Shown here: piece by piece, positions 60,301-64,000 of the stretch
How the letters are laid out: every line of letters begins with the position of its first letter
Position numbering within the stretch: position 1 is the first letter of the stretch
Notes under the pieces: generated by a model
What the model saw: only the letters and a program-made list of their open reading frames with translations
Database searches by the model: none
What the model was told of the DNA's origin: nothing
Program-made: the position numbers and the translations under genes
Source: Chryseobacterium turcicum
Lineage (GTDB): Bacteria; Bacteroidota; Bacteroidia; Flavobacteriales; Weeksellaceae
Assembly (NCBI RefSeq): GCF_021010565.1
Contig: NZ_JAJNAY010000001.1
Location: 2,212,001 to 2,276,000 of the forward strand
Length of the DNA stretch: 64,000 nt
Direction of reading: 5' to 3'

Positions 60301-60646
60301 CGATTTCGTTTGAGGTTTCGCCCTCTCTGATGCTCATTTGACCTTCAAAACTAATGTATCTGGTAATAGCACCCCCAATGAAAATTAAGATAAATGAAAG
60401 GTGAAACACCAAAACGGGCCATTTTTCTCTTTTCCAGAGACGGTATCGTCCGATATTTCCCACAAAATTAATAATGAGGAGAAGCATAATGAGTTCAAAC
60501 CATTTTGCTTCATAAATTAAGGCTTTTGCCGTTGGAGTTCCATAATCGTTTTCTAGGAACGTTGCATATGCCATGGCAAATGCATAAACCAGCAATAGAA
60601 CAGCCATTGTTCTGGTGGAGATAATTATATCCTGCAGCTTCTTCAT
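57311..60646 (-). CDS. Fused cytochrome c biogenesis protein CcsBA (system II)
   Basis: 1111 residues joining ResB/CcsB and ResC/CcsA. The N-terminal part has four membrane segments with a large periplasmic ResB-like domain (FEGQMSIREGETSNEIVTDKNFFKIQIEDKGDV; HFWGTLISYIGYAFLFGGMFVMFFWKG). A long periplasmic insert with a His-rich stretch (REHVHVEGDGHTHDAA) follows. The C-terminal CcsA part has about eight membrane segments and the heme-handling motif WGRYWSWDPKETWAF near residue 1010, with flanking His residues. It moves heme across the inner membrane and attaches it to c-type cytochromes. Fusion of this type is usual in Bacteroidota and epsilon-proteobacteria. Confidence 0.95.
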   Translation of the reverse strand: MKKLQDIIISTRTMAVLLLVYAFAMAYATFLENDYGTPTAKALIYEAKWFELIMLLLIINFVGNIGRYRLWKREKWPVLVFHLSFILIFIGGAITRYISFEGQMSIREGETSNEIVTDKNFFKIQIEDKGDVLNYQDVPYLMSPLHKDFKATYDFHGKQVKIKTLDYVQRKKDSLVADNNGAEYLHLVSTTETGRQNIYIKSGDTKSINGTLVTFNRAIEGAVEFKQENGQMLIKTPVDATYMTMATQATGNTAKDQYQPLVLRSLYSINELKLVVPEGLRKGKLMAFEGDRKKDQNVPDAMTIEIEGPKTKQVVELSVERGNPNAYKQVTMDNLNIMVGFGPKIYTTPFAIKLDDFVMETYPGSSSPSAYESHIKIIDEGKQTPYKIYMNNVLNYKGYRFFQASYTPDRMGTLLSVNHDFWGTLISYIGYAFLFGGMFVMFFWKGTHFWKLNKMLKDINKKRAATVILLLLSLSLGAQKIETHGTTDGSREHVHVEGDGHTHDAAPQATQPQGSHQQNSLAAPLTKMRMISPDEMIARNKITKEHADKFGYLLVQNFEGRIVPINTQALDVLRKLYKRDKFKGTDGKYLTAEQWFLSINTDTPSWTMVPLIKVDAKGGEELLKITKADADGYTSLMNLFPSDANGNLTYILDAEYNTAFRKKPAEQSEYDKQVIKLNERVQIFNEFFSGQFMRIVPVKNDPNHTWHSWLDQKMEPDMESQKVMGPYFAEALQAQKTGDWSKADAELKKLSDYQQKWAKAVVPSEAKVKLEVFMNKADINFKLLIFYTIIGSLLLILGFVALFKPNKTLNKIIKGIIYVGIVGYVCHFFGLIARWFISGHAPWSNGYEAIIFISWVGISAGLMFYFGFGKPSLGKKALESTTKKIKKENTSNALIPAAGFMVAVIMMGFAHGGSALDPQITPLVPVLKSYWLIVHVAIIVSSYGFFALSMIIAVISLVFYIIADKNLFKTHNDSTLKELAIVSEMSLTIGLFALTVGNFLGGIWANESWGRYWSWDPKETWAFISIMVYAFVLHMRLVPGLRSRWAVHVATMFAFCSMVMTYFGVNYYLSGLHSYAAGDPVPVPAWVYIGLAVMFLLALVSYFKFTALKKK

Positions 60647-60666
60647 GATATTTTTTACTTGACATG

Positions 60667-60674
60667 CAAAAATA
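60667..60674 (-). promoter_or_regulatory. -7 promoter box of the CcsBA gene
   Basis: The minus strand reads TATTTTTG, 20 bp before the ATG at 60646. Confidence 0.5.
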
Positions 60675-60874
60675 AGGATGATAAACCGAAAGAGGGCTAA
60701 AAAAAGCTGTTTTTTGTCACGTTAAAAGGGATTTAGCTTATTTTTAAACGTTCTTAATAAGCGTTATTTTATTAAATAAAACATAAAAATAAGCCTTGAT
60801 TTTAGCCATTAAATATGACATCAAAAAACAAACGTGTTTTCTCCTAAAAAATATTTAAAATCTAAAAAAAACAT

Positions 60875-60882
60875 TAAATTTG
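60875..60882 (+). promoter_or_regulatory. -7 promoter box of ftsK
   Basis: TAAATTTG, 14 bp before the ATG at 60897; a TTG-initiated longer frame from 60834 would span it and is rejected. Confidence 0.6.
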
Positions 60883-60896
60883 CGCAGACTGACATT

Positions 60897-63476
60897 ATGG
60901 AAAAGAAATCACAAAAAAACCGAGCAGCAATGCCTGAAACAAGCAAAATCTTATCAAAACAACGTATTTTTTTCGGACTTACACTTATTGTGTTCGCCGG
61001 AGTATTAACGCTGTCATTTATTTCTTATTTAATGAATTGGAAGGCAGACCAAAGCCAAGCCGGAACAATACTAGATAAGACGATAAAATCATCAAATATT
61101 TTTGGAAAACTCGGCGATTGGCTAGGTAATATCTTTATTTTTGAAAGTATTGGTATTGCTTCGTTTATCATTGCTTTTCTGTTTGTGGTCTTAGGAACAA
61201 TGATTTTAAAGAAGAAAATCTTCAAACCTTGGATGACGTTTGGGCACTCACTTTTTTTCATTTGTTGGTTGCCAATCTTATTGGGGGCGATTACAAGAGG
61301 CAATGGTAATGGCGGTGTTTTAAGCGGTGTGTATGGGTATCAGATTATGGATTCTCTTTCTGCGATTATTGGAACTGCCGGTCTTTGGGTAGTTTTAGTG
61401 GTAAGCATTGCGTTGTATTTCATTCTTGAATTTAATCTTAGACCTAGCTCAATAAAAGCTAAGCTGAATATGATTAATGAAAATACCATTGGAAAAGTAA
61501 AATCAATGATGCCAAATTCTGACCAGGATTTTGATGCCGATGAGGAACTGGAAGAAGAATTACACGATGAAGAAGATAAAAATATTACTGTTACCGAAGT
61601 AGCAAGTCCTAAAAAAAGCCCTGTAACGGCCAAAAAAAATACGGTTATTCCGGAAAATCAGCCAACTCAGTCAATCGCAGAAGTTGAAACGATCGTCACG
61701 CCTAATCAAACTTCTTTTGAAGAAAATAAAGAGATTACTCCCTCTTTAAATATTACTACAGCATCTAGCAGTCCTACGATAAAACCTGAAGATGCTTTTG
61801 ATGCTCCAGTTACAAATTTTTCAACATCAGCATCTTCTTTTTCTACTCCAGCTCCTACTTCTACCCCAGAACCGGAAGAAATTAAATTGAAAGTAGAAAT
61901 TGCTCCGGTCATTGATATTATTGATGAGGCAGATAAACAGTCACAGGATTTGGTAGACAAACATGGTTTGTATGACCACCGACTAGATTTGGCTAAGTTC
62001 CAAATGCCGCCCGTAGATTTGTTGAAGGAATACGGAAACGAAGAAATCTCAATTAATAAGGAAGAATTAGAAGAGAATAAAAATAAAATTGTTGGTCTTC
62101 TTAAAAATTTCAACGTTGGAATTGCTGAAATTAAAGCAACCATCGGGCCCACGGTTACTTTGTATGAAATCGTTCCTGAAGCGGGAATCAGAGTGGCTTC
62201 GATTAAGAAATTGCAGGATGACATTGCCTTGAATCTTTCAGCTTTAGGAATTAGAATTATAGCGCCAATGCCTGGAAAAGGAACGATTGGTATTGAAGTT
62301 CCTAGAAAAAATCCTACGATGGTTTCTATGAGGTCGGTGATTGCTTCTCAGAAATTCCAAAATACAGATATGGATTTACCTGTTGTTTTTGGAAAAACAA
62401 TTTCTAATGAAGTGTTTATGGCAGATTTGTCTAAAATGCCTCACCTTTTGATGGCGGGAGCAACCGGACAAGGAAAATCTGTAGGTATTAATGCAATCCT
62501 TACTTCTTTATTATACAAAAAACATCCGAGTGAACTGAAGTTTGTAATGGTGGATCCTAAAAAGGTTGAACTTTCTTTATATTCAAAAATCGAAAGACAT
62601 TACTTGGCAAAACTTCCTGATTCTGATGATGCAATTATTACGGATACTAATAAAGTGATTAATACGCTAAATTCTCTCTGTGTTGAGATGGATCAGCGAT
62701 ATGATTTGCTTAAAAATGCTTTCTGTAAAAATTTAAAAGAATACAATAAAAAGTTCACTGAAAGAAAATTAAACCCAGAAAACGGACACCGTTATTTACC
62801 TTACATTGTTTTGGTGGTGGATGAGTTTGCAGATTTAATTATGACTGCCGGAAAAGAAGTTGAGCTTCCTATCGCAAGATTAGCACAACTGGCAAGAGCG
62901 GTGGGAATTCACTTAATTGTTGCAACACAAAGACCGTCTGTAAATGTAATTACAGGGATGATTAAAGCTAACTTCCCTGCAAGAGCTGCATTTAGGGTAA
63001 TTTCAAGTGTAGATTCAAGAACGATTTTAGATTCTACAGGAGCTGATCAGCTGATTGGAAAAGGAGATATGCTTTATTTTAACGGAAATGAAATTTTAAG
63101 ACTTCAGTGTGCATTTGTAGATACTCCGGAAGTTGAAAGACTGGCTGAGTTTATTGGGGAACAAAAAGGGTATGCTTCAGCGTTCTTACTTCCAGAATAT
63201 GTTTCTGAAGAAGCAACAAGTACTGTCGGAGCCTTTGATCCTAACGAAAAAGATTCTTTATTTGAAGATGCAGCAAGAATTATCGTTTCAACACAGCAGG
63301 GTTCTACTTCTATGCTTCAAAGACAGTTGAAATTAGGATATAACAGAGCCGGAAGAATTATGGATCAGTTGGAGGCAAGCGGTATTGTTGGTGGGTTTAA
63401 TGGTGCTAAAGCGAGAGAAGTTCTGATTAGTGATTTGTATTCTTTGGAACAGTTTTTGGAAGATTTGCGAAATTAA
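60897..63476 (+). CDS. ftsK: DNA translocase FtsK/SpoIIIE
   Basis: 859 residues. Four membrane segments within about 25-180, a disordered Glu/Pro/Ser/Thr-rich linker (about 200-340), then the motor: the alpha domain, and the beta ATPase domain with Walker A AGATGQGKSVG near 522 and Walker B IVLVVDEFADLIM near 640. The C-terminal gamma winged helix (STSMLQRQLKLGYNRAGRIMDQLEASGIVGGFNGAKAREVL) would read the polarity sequences (KOPS) that guide it to dif. It pumps chromosome DNA through the closing septum. The linker is shorter than in E. coli FtsK (1329 aa). Confidence 0.96.
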   Translation: MEKKSQKNRAAMPETSKILSKQRIFFGLTLIVFAGVLTLSFISYLMNWKADQSQAGTILDKTIKSSNIFGKLGDWLGNIFIFESIGIASFIIAFLFVVLGTMILKKKIFKPWMTFGHSLFFICWLPILLGAITRGNGNGGVLSGVYGYQIMDSLSAIIGTAGLWVVLVVSIALYFILEFNLRPSSIKAKLNMINENTIGKVKSMMPNSDQDFDADEELEEELHDEEDKNITVTEVASPKKSPVTAKKNTVIPENQPTQSIAEVETIVTPNQTSFEENKEITPSLNITTASSSPTIKPEDAFDAPVTNFSTSASSFSTPAPTSTPEPEEIKLKVEIAPVIDIIDEADKQSQDLVDKHGLYDHRLDLAKFQMPPVDLLKEYGNEEISINKEELEENKNKIVGLLKNFNVGIAEIKATIGPTVTLYEIVPEAGIRVASIKKLQDDIALNLSALGIRIIAPMPGKGTIGIEVPRKNPTMVSMRSVIASQKFQNTDMDLPVVFGKTISNEVFMADLSKMPHLLMAGATGQGKSVGINAILTSLLYKKHPSELKFVMVDPKKVELSLYSKIERHYLAKLPDSDDAIITDTNKVINTLNSLCVEMDQRYDLLKNAFCKNLKEYNKKFTERKLNPENGHRYLPYIVLVVDEFADLIMTAGKEVELPIARLAQLARAVGIHLIVATQRPSVNVITGMIKANFPARAAFRVISSVDSRTILDSTGADQLIGKGDMLYFNGNEILRLQCAFVDTPEVERLAEFIGEQKGYASAFLLPEYVSEEATSTVGAFDPNEKDSLFEDAARIIVSTQQGSTSMLQRQLKLGYNRAGRIMDQLEASGIVGGFNGAKAREVLISDLYSLEQFLEDLRN

Positions 63477-63540
63477 ATTTTAAAAAGACAATCTTTAACT
63501 TTCAGGTTGTATGAAAGTCTAAATAATAGAAAAATTAAAA

Positions 63541-64000
63541 ATGAAAAAAATAATATCAAAAATAGTTGTAGGAACATTGGTCGTAGGAAGTATTGGTTTT
63601 GTGCAGGCTCAAAAAATTGATGCCAAGGCAAAGAAAATATTAGATGATATTACGGCAAATTATAATTCTAAGAAAAATTCATACTTCAAATTTGCTTTCG
63701 GAAGCGGAATGAACGGAACTGTTTCTAAAACAGAGCCGGGAATTTATTATTCTGCAGGCGATAAGTATAAGTTGAAAATCATGGAAACGGAACAGATTTT
63801 TGACGGAAATAAAATCTACAACATCAATACCGAAGACATGGAGGTGACCGTGGCAAAGCCAAATGCAAACAGTACGATGTTCTCCCCTATCAATTATCTT
63901 ACTTCTTACAGAAAAGATTATAATGTTGCTTACAGCGGTAAAAAAACGGTAGATGGTGTGAGTGCAGATTTAATTAAACTAACTCCTGTAAAAGCAAACG
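63541..64000 (+). CDS. LolA-like outer-membrane lipoprotein carrier, 3' end cut by window edge
   Basis: 153 visible residues of a frame that runs off the window. Signal peptide MKKIISKIVVGTLVVGSIGFVQAQ; the mature start KIDAKAKKILDDITANYNSKKNSYFKFAF and SKTEPGIYYSAGDKYKLKIMETEQIFDGNKIYNINTEDMEVTV follow the LolA/DUF2092 half-barrel pattern, with hydrophobic strands that line a lipid-binding cavity. Members carry lipoproteins across the periplasm; an ftsK-then-lolA order is common in bacteria, which supports the call. It starts 64 bp after ftsK, probably in one transcript. Confidence 0.85.
   Translation, partial: MKKIISKIVVGTLVVGSIGFVQAQKIDAKAKKILDDITANYNSKKNSYFKFAFGSGMNGTVSKTEPGIYYSAGDKYKLKIMETEQIFDGNKIYNINTEDMEVTVAKPNANSTMFSPINYLTSYRKDYNVAYSGKKTVDGVSADLIKLTPVKAN

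Noticed and set aside
60834..60896. Longer TTG-initiated FtsK
   Set aside because: The extension spans the TAAATTTG promoter box; ATG at 60897 fits.

Overview
The window looks like chromosomal DNA from a member of the Bacteroidota, class Flavobacteriia, most probably Chryseobacterium or a close relative in the Weeksellaceae. The reasons are: low G+C; promoters of the Bacteroidota type (TTTG, about 19 nt, TAnnTTTG) instead of sigma70 boxes; almost no Shine-Dalgarno sequences; three secreted enzymes ending in type IX secretion (T9SS) sorting domains; many predicted signal peptides ending in xAQ or xSQ; and family content (DUF4468, DUF2490, DUF4230, SatD/DUF3307, fused CcsBA, L-lysine 6-transaminase) typical of that group. 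The genus is an inference from memory; no search was run.

Layout. 1-10.8 kb: a cut hypothetical gene, a DEAD-box helicase, nicotinamidase, a DUF2007-like membrane protein, an RluB/RsuA-type pseudouridine synthase, aroB, an outer-membrane barrel, then purF and purC separated by a four-helix-bundle (IVP) gene with 19-bp inverted repeats at its borders, then a DUF3307/SatD pair. 11-21.5 kb: a Crp/Fnr-type regulator, a secreted alkylsulfatase with a DUF2490 protein, three T9SS-type or catabolic genes (endonuclease I, acyl-CoA dehydrogenase, M12-like metalloprotease) and two copies of an inverted-repeat element. 21.5-27.3 kb: a MazG-like/thioredoxin-like/DUF4230 operon, then thrS-infC-rpmI-rplT, with infC apparently starting at ATA and a structured non-coding RNA between infC and rpmI.

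27.4-36.2 kb: an M28 peptidase facing a complete histidine operon, hisG-D-C-B-H-A-F-IE, on the minus strand. It begins with a 16-residue leader peptide containing HHYYHH and an attenuator with a visible antiterminator; a 180-bp tandem repeat separates hisA from hisF. 36-40.8 kb: two glycosyltransferases with dapD, an ICMT-like methyltransferase, an NlpC/P60 lipoprotein and a small lipoprotein. 41.1-43.5 kb: a small accessory island bounded by a 3'-half tRNA fragment and by a truncated integrase next to tRNA-Ala(GGC). It carries three small secreted proteins, at least one of them DUF4468.

43.6-64 kb: a MarR/GNAT pair with an operator; a GbsR-type regulator with an AcrA-AcrB-TolC efflux operon and a palindromic operator; a lysine-to-2-aminoadipate catabolic set (lysine 6-transaminase, a secreted unknown, aminoadipate-semialdehyde dehydrogenase); an RHH/SPFH pair; fused cytochrome c maturation protein CcsBA; ftsK; and the start of a LolA-like gene cut by the window end. 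Most of the window is ordinary housekeeping sequence. The parts that look accessory or less well described are the tRNA-bounded island, the IVP cassette inside the pur cluster, the non-coding RNA, and several dispersed repeat families.
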